Shown: in pieces, positions 25,291-34,675 of the stretch
Layout of the letters: every line of letters begins with the position of its first letter
How positions within the stretch are numbered: position 1 is the stretch's first letter
Assembly: GCA_900314645.1 (NCBI GenBank)
Contig: OMWB01000016.1
Span: forward strand, 43,056 to 107,055
Direction of reading: 5' to 3'
Length of the DNA stretch: 64,000 bases
Origin: an uncultured Actinomycetes bacterium
Lineage (GTDB): Bacteria > Actinomycetota > Coriobacteriia > Coriobacteriales > Atopobiaceae
The notes under the pieces: model-generated
The model's input: only the letters and a program-made list of their open reading frames with translations
Databases searched by the model: none
What the model was told of the DNA's origin: nothing
Translations under genes and position numbers: made by a program

Positions 25291-25317
25291 GGGTGGTGCG
25301 CCCTTGGCGCGCCACCC
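25291..25317. terminator. GC-rich hairpin downstream of the PRC gene
   Basis: GGGTGGTGCGCC (25291-25302) pairs with GGCGCGCCACCC (25306-25317) with one mismatch and a 3-base loop. It is a plausible terminator, though no T-run follows. It is preceded by an alternating TATATATGTGTGTG run. Confidence 0.55.
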
Positions 25318-25765
25318 ACTCTTTGCTTGACGCAGAACAACATGTGAAGCGCGCCGTTCGATAGTTGCCCCCATCAGATCAACGTGCGCTCTTCTAGTGG
25401 CCGGCCACGAGGTAAGCAACAAAACCGTCTCAACAGAGAGTTATGAAGATTTAATGGAGCATCAGAATCCATTTGTAAGTACTTGTATACAGAATGGCAT
25501 CAAAACAACAATCAAAAAAGTCAAATCTACTACGATTTAAAAGACGTTCAATACCTGATTTAATATCTTCTATCTCGTTGTTGTGGATAGATATCAGCAG
25601 GTAAACAATACCGACAAAAGAATATCGTCACTCAAACACCGACATTAGCGAACAGTATGTGTGACAGAAATCATGTTGCACTAGTGTGCGGTTCAGTCCT
25701 TAAACTCAGTTTCGCAAGGCTCAATACAGCTCTAACGAACCACGGCTTAAAGGACCAAGAACAAG
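25318..25765. other. Long AT-rich non-coding leader before the surface-fibre locus
   Basis: No convincing ORF is present. Base composition drops sharply to AT-rich between about 25420 and 25720, unlike the GC-rich flanks, with no recognised promoter consensus strong enough to name. A perfect GTGGCCGGCCAC palindrome is near 25398. It is a likely site of regulation for the pilus genes or a trace of insertion. Confidence 0.4.
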
Positions 25766-26347
25766 ATGCTCTCCTTCCGTCACATAGGAAAAAGCGCAGG
25801 TAAACGCGCCAATGACTCTGGCAAAGAGCTACAGAAGCTCACGAGGCAGGACTTGTTGTCGCTACTCCTCGACCAGACGCGCGAGGTAGATCGTCTTCGC
25901 GACGAACTCATTCTTGCCCAGAACGCAAACAATGAGCTCAACGCTTTCGCAGAGCGTCTCAAGGCCAAGCTGGATGACAAGGATGCTCAGATTGATCACC
26001 TGAAGGCTCGTCTTGATGACAAGGATGTGGCCCTGCAGCAGCTCTTCGAGCTCACGCGCGAGATGGCTGAGGCTTCCGGGCGGAAAGAGCGCTTGGAGCT
26101 TCTCCTTAAGGCCGAGGACGTTCTGGCCGACCGCTACCTCCATCAGATGGATAGCGAAGTACCTGCTGAGGTAGACGATCAGGCTGAGGAAGCGTCTGAA
26201 GACACAGAGGGCGTCACGAGCGAAGACCTTGGAAGCGACCTGCCTAACGAGGAAATTCCCTCCGAGGATGCCTCGGCTTCGAGCGATCACATCGATTACC
26301 TCTATGCCGACCTTGAGGTCCCTGTCGTGGCAGAGGAGGTGCGCTAA
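25766..26347 (+). CDS. Coiled-coil protein at the head of the surface-fibre locus
   Basis: 193 residues, no signal peptide. Residues about 20-115 are a heptad-rich coiled coil containing a near-exact tandem repeat (KAKLDDKDAQIDHL then KARLDDKDVALQQL). An acidic, disordered C-terminal part (EEASEDTEGVTSEDLG...) follows. The stop overlaps the signal peptidase start (TAATGG), so the two are coupled. Function unknown; a cytosolic scaffold or regulator of the locus is a guess. Confidence 0.65.
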   Translation: MLSFRHIGKSAGKRANDSGKELQKLTRQDLLSLLLDQTREVDRLRDELILAQNANNELNAFAERLKAKLDDKDAQIDHLKARLDDKDVALQQLFELTREMAEASGRKERLELLLKAEDVLADRYLHQMDSEVPAEVDDQAEEASEDTEGVTSEDLGSDLPNEEIPSEDASASSDHIDYLYADLEVPVVAEEVR

Positions 26348-26937
26348 TGGCTGAGGAAACCCGCACCGCTCCCGCCGCCATTGACGAGTCCCTTCTCGAG
26401 CAGGAACTCACACGCGTCAAGCACCAGAACCGCTTTATGGCGGTCCTGCGTTCTACGGTTTCCAGCCTCATCGTGGTGGCCGCCGCGGCCGTCATCCTGG
26501 CCATGCTCGTCCTGCCGGTACTGCAAATCACCGGCACCAGCATGACGGAGACCCTCAACGACGGCGACATCGTCGTGGCCCTGCGTGGTTCGGGCTACAA
26601 AACCGGCGACGTTGTCGCCTTCTACTACAACAACAACATCCTGATCAAGCGCGTCATCGCGCGCACGGGCCAGTGGGTGAACATCGACGAGGACGGCACG
26701 GTCTACGTGGACAACGTCAAGCTCGACGAGCCCTACGTCTCCGAGAAGGCCCTGGGAGACTGCGACATCACCCTCCCGTACCAGGTGCCCGACGGCCGGA
26801 TCTTCGTGATGGGCGACCATCGCAGCACCTCGCTCGACTCCCGGTCGACATCGCTTGGGTGCATATCCGACGACATGGTGGTAGGCAAGCTTCTCGTCAG
26901 GGTGTGGCCCCTCGGTGGTATAGGGCCAATTCAGTAA
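26347..26937 (+). CDS. lepB: Signal peptidase I
   Basis: 196 residues. A single N-terminal membrane anchor (SSLIVVAAAAVILAMLVLPVLQI) leads to the catalytic Ser in ITGTSMTETL and Lys in ILIKRVIARTGQ, with box D as FVMGDHRSTSLDSRSTSLG. This Ser-Lys dyad is the bacterial P-type. Its position directly before the adhesin and pilin genes suggests a pilus-dedicated peptidase that processes their signal peptides. Confidence 0.92.
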   Translation: MAEETRTAPAAIDESLLEQELTRVKHQNRFMAVLRSTVSSLIVVAAAAVILAMLVLPVLQITGTSMTETLNDGDIVVALRGSGYKTGDVVAFYYNNNILIKRVIARTGQWVNIDEDGTVYVDNVKLDEPYVSEKALGDCDITLPYQVPDGRIFVMGDHRSTSLDSRSTSLGCISDDMVVGKLLVRVWPLGGIGPIQ

Positions 26938-27000
26938 CGGCAACTAACGGAAACGTTCGACATAGCAAAGCTCTCGTCGGTGGAGAGGAAGGAGGCAGCA

Positions 27001-30000
27001 ATGGCAGATAGGTTCCAGAGGAGGATCGCTGATCTGATGCTGTCGCATAGGAGGCGCGCGAGGTACGTGGCCGTTCTGGTCTGCTCGGCGCTGGTGGTCG
27101 TCATGGGTGTGGCGGTTGCTCTCAGCCAGCCCGGCCAGGCGAAGACGCACGAGGAGACAGTGCTGGACTGCCAGTACAGCGGCAACGGGGCGCACACCCA
27201 CGATGCCAGCTGCTACGACGCGGACGGCAACCTGGTGTGCCCGCTGGAGGAGCGCGAGTATCATGTGCATGACGACTCGTGCTACGCGTCCGAGACCTAC
27301 CTGGTCTGCGGGCTCGAGGAGGGCGCCGGTGCGCACGCTCACGACGAGTCCTGCTACGACGAGGAGGGCAACCTCGTCTGCGGCCTGGAGGAGTCCGAGG
27401 GCCACGTCCACACGGACGAGTGCTGGCAGACCGACACCTGGCTCGACTGCGGCAAGGACGAGGTGACGGAGACCCACGTCCACGGTGACGGCTGCTTCAG
27501 GACCGTCGTGGTGGACGACGGCGAGGACGAGCCCGCCGCCGAGCCCGAGGTCGGTGCCGAGGCCGACTCCGAGGAGGGTACCGAGTCTGAGGCGACCGGC
27601 GACGCCGAGCAGGTCGCTGCCGAGCCTGCCAAGGCCACCGGCGAGGCCGTCAAGGCTTCCGATGGCAAAGACGCTAATGCCATGCCTGCCCAGACGTTCA
27701 AGGCCGAGCTCAAGGAGATCGACGAGAACGGCAACGAGAAGGTCGTTCTTACGGTCAACGTCAAGGCTCCGGAAGGTGCGTTCCCGGAGGGGACGTACAT
27801 GGTGGTCAAGTCCATCAGCCCGACCGACGTTGAGAAGCCGGTTGAGGACGCGCTTGCTGCAAAGACCGACGCCAAGGTCACCGAGATCCAGTCCGTCGAC
27901 ATCGCGTTCTTCAATCGTGCTGGCGATGAGATTGAGCCCGCAAAGCAGATTCTCGTGACCCTCGCCTCTCCCCTCATTGCAGATAACGATGACGCGTACA
28001 TCGTGCACGTTGATGACAAGGGCGATGCCGACGTCGTCGACACGCTCAGCGACAAGGAGCTGAGGAAGCGCAACGAGGCCGCCAAGGACAACGAGATCAA
28101 GTTTGAGTCCGACGAGTTCTCTACCTACAGCATCGTCGTGACCAGCATCAGCCAGACGCTAGAGGCCGGGGACGGACACAGCTACACGGTTACCGTTGAC
28201 GCGCCCGCGTCAGCAGGAATCCCCCAGGGTGCTTCGCTGCAGGTGAGCGAGGTCATGGAGGGCACGCTGAGCTACTACCGCTGCCTCGACCAGGTCGAGG
28301 AGAACCTTGGCCAGGGGACAAGCTACGCGCGTTTCTTTGATATCACCATCATCGACAAGGACGGCTTCGAGGTCCAGCCCTCCGACACCGTCAACGTGAC
28401 GATTACCCCAAACGACGCCGACCGCGTGACTGATGAGGTGCAGGCAGTGCACTTCGCGAAGGACGGCATGGAGGTCCTCGGCGCGGACTTCAGTGGCGAC
28501 GCAGTGTCGTTCGAGGCTGATGGCTTCTCCATCTATGGCGTCATCGTACTTGATCGCGAGTCTAATCCTGCATCAGTGCAGGGCGTTGTCCCGGCAAAGC
28601 GCATGCGCGATGGCTCCATCAAGAAGCTCAGTGACGACACCGACGAGATCACCATCACCTCTATGCTTGCCGCAGGTGACAAGGTCAGCATTAACTCTCC
28701 GGAGCTGAGCAGCCCCAACCTTGAGGGCAATCTCTACTATGCCACACAGGGACCTGATGCAGATGGTTTCTACGACAAAGACTATCTCACCATGGTCGAC
28801 TACTTCATGTGCGAGGCTTCTGGTGACGACCTGGTGTTGGTTCCCTATGACGCGGCTGAAAACAAGCTTACCGGCGGGACCCTTGTGTGCGTCGTGAGCC
28901 AGGAGGATCCGGTACCGGTAGAGGTGCTGCTTACGGGTGTGCAGACGACAACCAACTATAAGCTTGACTCGTCTCGTGTAGCTACGCTCGTGGGCATGAA
29001 ATATAAGACGGATAAGGACGCAATCCAGAAGACGATTTATGGTGTCCCTGGCGACATTGTTAACCTCGCCGAAGTAGCCGTGGCAGAGCACTTCTACTAC
29101 GAGGTCAATACTTCTGGTTCCACCGCAGGGTATGAGGTGCCCGTCAGCGACATCGTTCCGTGCACCCACGCCAAGATTGTCGAGGTTGGGTCGAGCTTGG
29201 TGCTCCAGCCGCTCGATTCGAACGACAACCCGGTCGCAGACGCGAGCATCTATGCAGTGCAAGAGAAGCTCTTCCAGTTTGATGTCAAGGTCAACGAAGT
29301 CGTGAATGAGCATAGCGAGGACGATGGAAACGCATACTTCTGGGTTGGCGATAAGTTCCAGACTCAGAGAACAAGCGCCAATCAGACTGCAACGCATCCG
29401 GTGAATTGGGGCGAAAGCAACATCTATACGCGCAACGCTTCTGCAGACACAGCTCCCGTAACGAAAACATATACCGTTACCGGTAGGGTGGGAGACCAGT
29501 TCATCCCCGCTGAGCTTGGCTTGGAGACAGTTCTCTTTGGCGGCATCTCAGGGAAGACCGTTCCAGTTCCTGCGAACAGTGTTGAGGAGTGGGAGCTCAA
29601 TAATGAAGCTGGCATCGAAGAGCTCCAGCAGAACGTCTGGTATGACAAATGGGTCGACGTAAAGTTGCTCAAATCGGACATTGATATACCGGCTGATCCA
29701 AGTAGCTCACAGGCTGTTTGGGGGGTTAGAGACTTCAACCACTACCGCATCGCTGGATACACCGCTCTGAACATCTATAACGATAAGGTCTACTACTTCG
29801 AGATCGGTGAAGATGCCAACGGACCAGTCCTCAAGGCGCGTCATGCAGACGGTAGCCTCCTGACACTGAGCGGAAACGAGACAACGCGCACGCTTACCTA
29901 TGAATCAGGTGGCGAGTCAACGGGCGGTGTGCCAGAAGGTCGTACCATTATCAGCTACGCGAATGCCGAAGGTGAGGGCAAGGATCTTGAGATGTTCTGC

Positions 30001-31803
30001 ACTCGAGGCTCAGTGGCAGCGACCAGCAGTTACGTTGCAGCAGGCAGCGCAGCTTCGTTCAAGAGCAATCACATTCAGCTCAGAATGTCGACCACGATTG
30101 AGGTGCAGATTGAAGGAAAGACGTACACGGGCGACTTTAGATTTGTAAGCTATAACGACAATCCAGTAACTGGCGTAAAGAACACCACCGTTGCAAAGCT
30201 CTGGGGTTACTACCGGAGGATTGACGGAACATATCGGCCCTTCACAAATAGTTCTGGTACAGCGTTTGACGGTGATGGCTATGGTATTAAGGCCAGCCCT
30301 GATACTGATCAAGAGTCCGAATATGTCGCGATCTACCCCTCGAGTATTAGGCCCAATGGTGAAGCGCACATATTCGACCCCGAATGGTATCCGTTCACAA
30401 TCGAGTACTACCTTACCGGCACCCTTACTAACGTTGACGACCCGACTGATGTAATCACGTATGCGAACAATGCTACTGATTGCTTCAAGTATAAGGTTAC
30501 GCTCACCTCGTCTCAGATGAGGGAAGCCTACTACGCCTGTCCGAACCAGGGTGGATATGACGTCGTCCTCAACATTGCTGAGGGAATCAAGAATACGCTC
30601 GACACCAAGGACAAGGTCACCGTGGTGAAGCTCTGGGGCGACGCCAACAACGAGTACGACACCAGGCCCGAATCCATCACCTACACGCTCGAGAGGTACA
30701 AGCAGGGCGAAAACACTCCAGATCCGAATTGGACGAAGGAGGTTACCCTGACGGGCAATTCGACCGCGATGATGTGGCAGGCAACGGTCTATGGCCTCGA
30801 CTACTACGAGCAGGACGGAACGCAGCATTCCTACATCTATAAGGTCAAGAACGAGGTGATGAACTATCCTGCAGGCGCCACTGACTACTCCGACTCTTAT
30901 GAAGCGACGTATGAGGGAACCACGGTGACCAATACGTTCACGCTTGACACAACAACGTACGACGGTGTCAAAGAGTGGAGAGACGCCGACGGCAGCCCGC
31001 TTGACAACGAGAAGATACCGGACTCCATCACCATCGGCCTGTATCAGCTACATGAAGGCCAGGAAGCTACGGAGGAAGACCCTGGCAAGCTCTACGCCAC
31101 AAAGGAAGTCAAGAAGAGCGAAGACTGGGCGTACAGCTTCGAGGACCTGCCTGCCTTCTACTTCGAGAATGGGCAGCTCCAGGACTACGACTACGAAGTC
31201 GTGGAGTACGAGTGGGATGGCATTGATGACTTTGACGTTACCTATGAGGGCAACAACATCATCAACACCTACAAGTACACGCCTGAGCTCGCAATCATGA
31301 AGATCGCTGACAGGGAGGAAGGTTCTCCCATCACACCGCTGGCAGGAGCGAAGTTCGAGCTGAAGGCCGGTACCGAGACCTACTATCTCGTCTCCAATGC
31401 CGAAGGTTACCTCGTGCCCGACAGTGATGTGTACAGCGGCGGGACTACGTTCGACATCAGCTACGATCCGACGACTCACAAGTATGTACTCGACAACAAC
31501 ACGACGTACGAGCTCACCGAGAAGGATGCACCCACTGGGTACAACATGCTGACGGAGAAGGTCGTCTTCAAGTGGGATAAGACCGCCAAGGCTTGGACCA
31601 TCACCCAGGGAACCGATGTCGCGCTCCTCGATGCTTCGACCGTTGGCCTCATGTACGTCAAGAACACCGCCGGTACCGTGCTTCCGCACACGGGCGGTCC
31701 TGGAACCACCCTCTTCACGATCATCGGTTCGGCCATGTGTGTGGCCGCGGCCGTGACATACGGCTTCTCCCTGAGGCGCAGGCCGAGAAGGGAGGTTGCG
31801 TAG
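27001..31803 (+). CDS. Large LPXTG-anchored surface adhesin, probable pilus tip protein
   Basis: The ATG at 27001 has GGAGG 6 bases upstream; an ATG at 26980 precedes that site. 1600 residues. After a signal anchor (about 20-45) come repeated His/Cys units (about 57-166; H-x-H-x3-C...C), then an acidic Ala/Glu linker. A long beta-rich region ends in Cna-B-type domains (YTLERYKQGE...VKNEV; KEWRDADGSPL; FELKAGTETYYLVSNAEGY...YELTEKDAPTGYN). The C-terminus is LPHTG (1561-1565), a hydrophobic helix and RRRPRREVA. Cna-B domains usually form isopeptide bonds. Its place before the major pilin fits a tip adhesin. Confidence 0.85.
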   Translation: MADRFQRRIADLMLSHRRRARYVAVLVCSALVVVMGVAVALSQPGQAKTHEETVLDCQYSGNGAHTHDASCYDADGNLVCPLEEREYHVHDDSCYASETYLVCGLEEGAGAHAHDESCYDEEGNLVCGLEESEGHVHTDECWQTDTWLDCGKDEVTETHVHGDGCFRTVVVDDGEDEPAAEPEVGAEADSEEGTESEATGDAEQVAAEPAKATGEAVKASDGKDANAMPAQTFKAELKEIDENGNEKVVLTVNVKAPEGAFPEGTYMVVKSISPTDVEKPVEDALAAKTDAKVTEIQSVDIAFFNRAGDEIEPAKQILVTLASPLIADNDDAYIVHVDDKGDADVVDTLSDKELRKRNEAAKDNEIKFESDEFSTYSIVVTSISQTLEAGDGHSYTVTVDAPASAGIPQGASLQVSEVMEGTLSYYRCLDQVEENLGQGTSYARFFDITIIDKDGFEVQPSDTVNVTITPNDADRVTDEVQAVHFAKDGMEVLGADFSGDAVSFEADGFSIYGVIVLDRESNPASVQGVVPAKRMRDGSIKKLSDDTDEITITSMLAAGDKVSINSPELSSPNLEGNLYYATQGPDADGFYDKDYLTMVDYFMCEASGDDLVLVPYDAAENKLTGGTLVCVVSQEDPVPVEVLLTGVQTTTNYKLDSSRVATLVGMKYKTDKDAIQKTIYGVPGDIVNLAEVAVAEHFYYEVNTSGSTAGYEVPVSDIVPCTHAKIVEVGSSLVLQPLDSNDNPVADASIYAVQEKLFQFDVKVNEVVNEHSEDDGNAYFWVGDKFQTQRTSANQTATHPVNWGESNIYTRNASADTAPVTKTYTVTGRVGDQFIPAELGLETVLFGGISGKTVPVPANSVEEWELNNEAGIEELQQNVWYDKWVDVKLLKSDIDIPADPSSSQAVWGVRDFNHYRIAGYTALNIYNDKVYYFEIGEDANGPVLKARHADGSLLTLSGNETTRTLTYESGGESTGGVPEGRTIISYANAEGEGKDLEMFCTRGSVAATSSYVAAGSAASFKSNHIQLRMSTTIEVQIEGKTYTGDFRFVSYNDNPVTGVKNTTVAKLWGYYRRIDGTYRPFTNSSGTAFDGDGYGIKASPDTDQESEYVAIYPSSIRPNGEAHIFDPEWYPFTIEYYLTGTLTNVDDPTDVITYANNATDCFKYKVTLTSSQMREAYYACPNQGGYDVVLNIAEGIKNTLDTKDKVTVVKLWGDANNEYDTRPESITYTLERYKQGENTPDPNWTKEVTLTGNSTAMMWQATVYGLDYYEQDGTQHSYIYKVKNEVMNYPAGATDYSDSYEATYEGTTVTNTFTLDTTTYDGVKEWRDADGSPLDNEKIPDSITIGLYQLHEGQEATEEDPGKLYATKEVKKSEDWAYSFEDLPAFYFENGQLQDYDYEVVEYEWDGIDDFDVTYEGNNIINTYKYTPELAIMKIADREEGSPITPLAGAKFELKAGTETYYLVSNAEGYLVPDSDVYSGGTTFDISYDPTTHKYVLDNNTTYELTEKDAPTGYNMLTEKVVFKWDKTAKAWTITQGTDVALLDASTVGLMYVKNTAGTVLPHTGGPGTTLFTIIGSAMCVAAAVTYGFSLRRRPRREVA

Positions 31804-31909
31804 GAGAGCCTCCGACTTGGCACGGTCCACGCCAAGTGAGAAGTCGAACAGAAGTACAGGTAAGTAAGGCACCAATAGTTAGCAAGACTAACGAAAGAAA
31901 GGAAGAGAG

Positions 31910-33469
31910 ATGAAGCAACTTAGGCACCTGATAGCGGCAGCCCTGACTATGATCATGGCTCTCGCCATCGCGACTCCGGCGCTTGCCGGCACCATCAAGA
32001 TCACTCGAGATGGCTCCTACGACCCAGGTGATGGTTCTGTTAACCGTACCTACACCGCTTACAAGGTATTCGATGCAGATACCTCCCTTTCGGGCGATGA
32101 CAAGGGCACCAACACCCAGGCCGACCCGAAGACCATCACCTACGGCTCTGACGGCCCCATCGCCTACACCATGGCAACCGATAGCCCGTGGAAGACCGCG
32201 ATGCTGGACTCTGCTCAGACGTGGTTTGACGTCGAGCTGGCTGCAGACCAGAGTAAGTACGTAGTCACGCTGAAGGATACCGTTGCTGATACCGCCGAGA
32301 CTGCGCAGGCAATTGCTGCTTACCTCAAAGCTAACTTGCCCACAAGCGGTGTGACCACGTATCAGATCAATCCTGGCACAGAAGTAACCGTTGCTGATGG
32401 CTACTACCTCATCCTTGCCTCCGACGGCGCCACCAATCTGACGCTTGTAACGGACGATGTGGTCATCATTGAGAAGAACGAGTACATCGGCACGACCAAG
32501 ACCACTGCTGAGACCAGCTATAACATCGGCGACACCGTCACCTATACCGCTACGGTCTACATCCCCACCAGCACCAGCCTCACCGACCCCGTTATCCTCC
32601 ATGACGAGATGGATGATGTCCTTGCCTTCAACGAGGATGTTACGGCAACGATCGACGGCGCAGCATTCACTGGTTTCACGACCTCTTACGACGACGGCGC
32701 GGCGGCAATCACTGACAACTGCACCTTTGAGCTTTACATCCCCGTGAACTCCAGCGTTCTCGGTAAGACCATCACCTTCACCTATACTGCTGAGGTCACC
32801 GCTGCCGCAGCGACTGACACGGGTCTTGTCAACACCCTTTGGGGCGAGAAGAACGGGTACACCACCAAGCCGAACAGTCCTAAGGTCTACACCTTCGACT
32901 TTAATATTGACAAGCAGTTCATGGCCCCGACGCTTCAGGACGACGAGAATCTGACCGCGACTTTCAACCTCTACACTGCTGATGAGTACGCCAAGCTGAC
33001 CGACGATGACGCCAGCACGACCGCTGCTCCCATTAACTTCACGAATGCTTCAGGCTCCCACAAGTACATCGTGGCTAAGACCGGCGGAAGCCCCACCATT
33101 ACGGTGAATGGCAAGGTTGGCGTCACCGAGAACATCCTTGGTCTCAAGGCTGGTACTTACTATCTGGTTGAGAAGACCACCAGCACCGGCTACAACCTGC
33201 TCGACGACGCCGTGATGGTCACCATCACTGACACCACCAACAAGCAACAGGCTAACTGGACGCCCAGCCATACCGTCACTTACAAGCTCAGCAAGGACAC
33301 TGGTGAGGCTGCGACCGGTACCGTCACCATCCAGAACCAGGCAGGCACCGTGCTGCCGAGCACCGGTGGCATCGGCACCACGATCTTCTACGTGATTGGT
33401 GGCGCCATGGTCATCACCGCTGGTGTCCTGCTGGTCACCAAGCGCCGCATGTCCAAGATCGAGGACTAA
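31910..33469 (+). CDS. Major pilin, LPXTG isopeptide-forming fimbrial subunit
   Basis: 519 residues: signal peptide (LIAAALTMIMALAIATPALAG), an N-terminal domain with TYTAYKVFDADTS, a central domain (EYIGTTKTTAETSYNIGDTVTYTATVYIP), and a Cna-B-like C-terminal domain with an E-box (GTYYLVEKTTSTGYNLL). The sorting signal is LPSTG (482-486) plus a hydrophobic stretch and KRRMSKIED. This is the SpaA/SpaH-type backbone organisation. A canonical YPKN pilin motif is not obvious, so the polymerising lysine is not identified. Strong RBS AGGAAGAG; followed by a strong terminator. Confidence 0.9.
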   Translation: MKQLRHLIAAALTMIMALAIATPALAGTIKITRDGSYDPGDGSVNRTYTAYKVFDADTSLSGDDKGTNTQADPKTITYGSDGPIAYTMATDSPWKTAMLDSAQTWFDVELAADQSKYVVTLKDTVADTAETAQAIAAYLKANLPTSGVTTYQINPGTEVTVADGYYLILASDGATNLTLVTDDVVIIEKNEYIGTTKTTAETSYNIGDTVTYTATVYIPTSTSLTDPVILHDEMDDVLAFNEDVTATIDGAAFTGFTTSYDDGAAAITDNCTFELYIPVNSSVLGKTITFTYTAEVTAAAATDTGLVNTLWGEKNGYTTKPNSPKVYTFDFNIDKQFMAPTLQDDENLTATFNLYTADEYAKLTDDDASTTAAPINFTNASGSHKYIVAKTGGSPTITVNGKVGVTENILGLKAGTYYLVEKTTSTGYNLLDDAVMVTITDTTNKQQANWTPSHTVTYKLSKDTGEAATGTVTIQNQAGTVLPSTGGIGTTIFYVIGGAMVITAGVLLVTKRRMSKIED

Positions 33470-33511
33470 CGTCTCAACCCCGCTAGCTGCATGGCTAGCC
33501 TCTAGGACCAA

Positions 33512-33543
33512 CGCCTGGGACGGGATACGTCCCGTCCCAGGCG
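33512..33543 (+). terminator. Strong hairpin between major pilin and class C sortase
   Basis: Perfect 14-bp arms (CGCCTGGGACGGGA, 33512-33525, and its inverse at 33530-33543) enclose a TACG tetraloop. Placed after the pilin gene, it would limit read-through to the sortase and raise pilin-to-sortase ratio. No T-run. Confidence 0.75.
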
Positions 33544-33623
33544 CCTCTCAACACTGCAGGCTCACAAGAGCGTAAGAACGTTCCCGCGAGCTTACAGGTG
33601 CAAAAGACACACCAAGGAGTGAC

Positions 33624-34580
33624 ATGAAGCTGTTCGGCAACAGAGCGCAAGGCAAGGAGAGGGTCAGCACTGGCCCGTCTCTCCCTGCCGTACGTCGGCC
33701 GGACATTGGTACCATCATTCTGCTTGCGGTGTTCGCGCTCGGCGTTGGCATCATCGCTTATCCAAGCTTCTCCGACTGGTGGAACAGCTATCACCAGACG
33801 AGAGCGATTGCTTCATACGTGCAGAACGTGGAGAAGGCTGACCCCAAGATCCTGGAGCACCTACGGAACGAGGCGCGTGCATACAACATGCGTCTGGCAA
33901 GAACCGGTGGTCTCGCTGCCGTGGATGATGACGAGCTTGACGAATACAAGGATATGCTGAACGTTGATGGCAGCGGCGTCATGGGCTATATCCAGATGAA
34001 TTCCCTTGGAATCAACTACCCCATTTACCATGGAGTAGAAGAGAGCGTGCTGCAGGTAGCGATTGGTCACATTGCGGGGACCTCGCTTCCGGTGGGCGGT
34101 CCTTCGACGCATGCTGTCGTCACGGGGCATCGCGGTCTTCCGCGAGCAAAGCTCTTTACTAATTTGGACCAGGCCACGGAGGGCGACACCTTCACCATCA
34201 GCGTCCTCGGAGAGACCCTGACCTACGAAGTTGATCAGATTCGCATCGTATTGCCAGATGACATCACGGAGCTAAGGATTGCCGAGGGCGAGGACTACGT
34301 CACACTCGTTACTTGCACGCCGTACGGCGTTAACTCCCATCGGCTGTTAGTGCGTGGTCACCGCATAGACAACGCTGCGGGAATTCGTGCCATACCGGCA
34401 GAGGCCGTGCAGATACCCAACTACATTGCCGTTCCTGGCGTAGGAATCCCCATGCTCTTCGCCTACCTCGTCGGAACCCTGATTCGAGAGCACCTGAGAG
34501 CAAAGAAGGGCTCTTTCGATCCAGACGCGGTGCTGGAACAGCTGAGGGGCGGTGGTGTCGATGATGGCAAGGAGGCCTAG
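33624..34580 (+). CDS. Class C (pilus-polymerising) sortase
   Basis: 318 residues: N-terminal membrane helix (IGTIILLAVFALGVGIIAYPSF), sortase barrel and a C-terminal second hydrophobic segment (VGIPMLFAYLVGTLI), the class C layout. Catalytic His is in AVVTGHRGLP, Cys in VTLVTCTPYGVNSHRLLVRG, and the essential Arg in SHRLLVRG. The usual D-P-W/F/Y lid motif before EYKDMLNVDGSGVMGYI is replaced by AAVDDDELDEYK. It should polymerise the upstream LPSTG pilin. It heads a run of five secreted-protein genes. Confidence 0.92.
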   Translation: MKLFGNRAQGKERVSTGPSLPAVRRPDIGTIILLAVFALGVGIIAYPSFSDWWNSYHQTRAIASYVQNVEKADPKILEHLRNEARAYNMRLARTGGLAAVDDDELDEYKDMLNVDGSGVMGYIQMNSLGINYPIYHGVEESVLQVAIGHIAGTSLPVGGPSTHAVVTGHRGLPRAKLFTNLDQATEGDTFTISVLGETLTYEVDQIRIVLPDDITELRIAEGEDYVTLVTCTPYGVNSHRLLVRGHRIDNAAGIRAIPAEAVQIPNYIAVPGVGIPMLFAYLVGTLIREHLRAKKGSFDPDAVLEQLRGGGVDDGKEA

Positions 34581-34675
34581 ACCAGATGCGAGGGGAAAGC
34601 CCCCTCTGTTCGGTAAGGAATGTGTATTGGGTAACGACGGTGTTCACACCGACAAGAATGAAGGAGGGAGAGACC

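Noticed and set aside
25585..25593. DnaA box TGTGGATAG upstream of the pilus locus
   Set aside because: Single site far from the origin, no trios or partners; likely chance in AT-rich DNA.
26944..28008. 354-residue minus-strand frame in the adhesin gene
   Set aside because: Shadow of the adhesin; no RBS, no domain.
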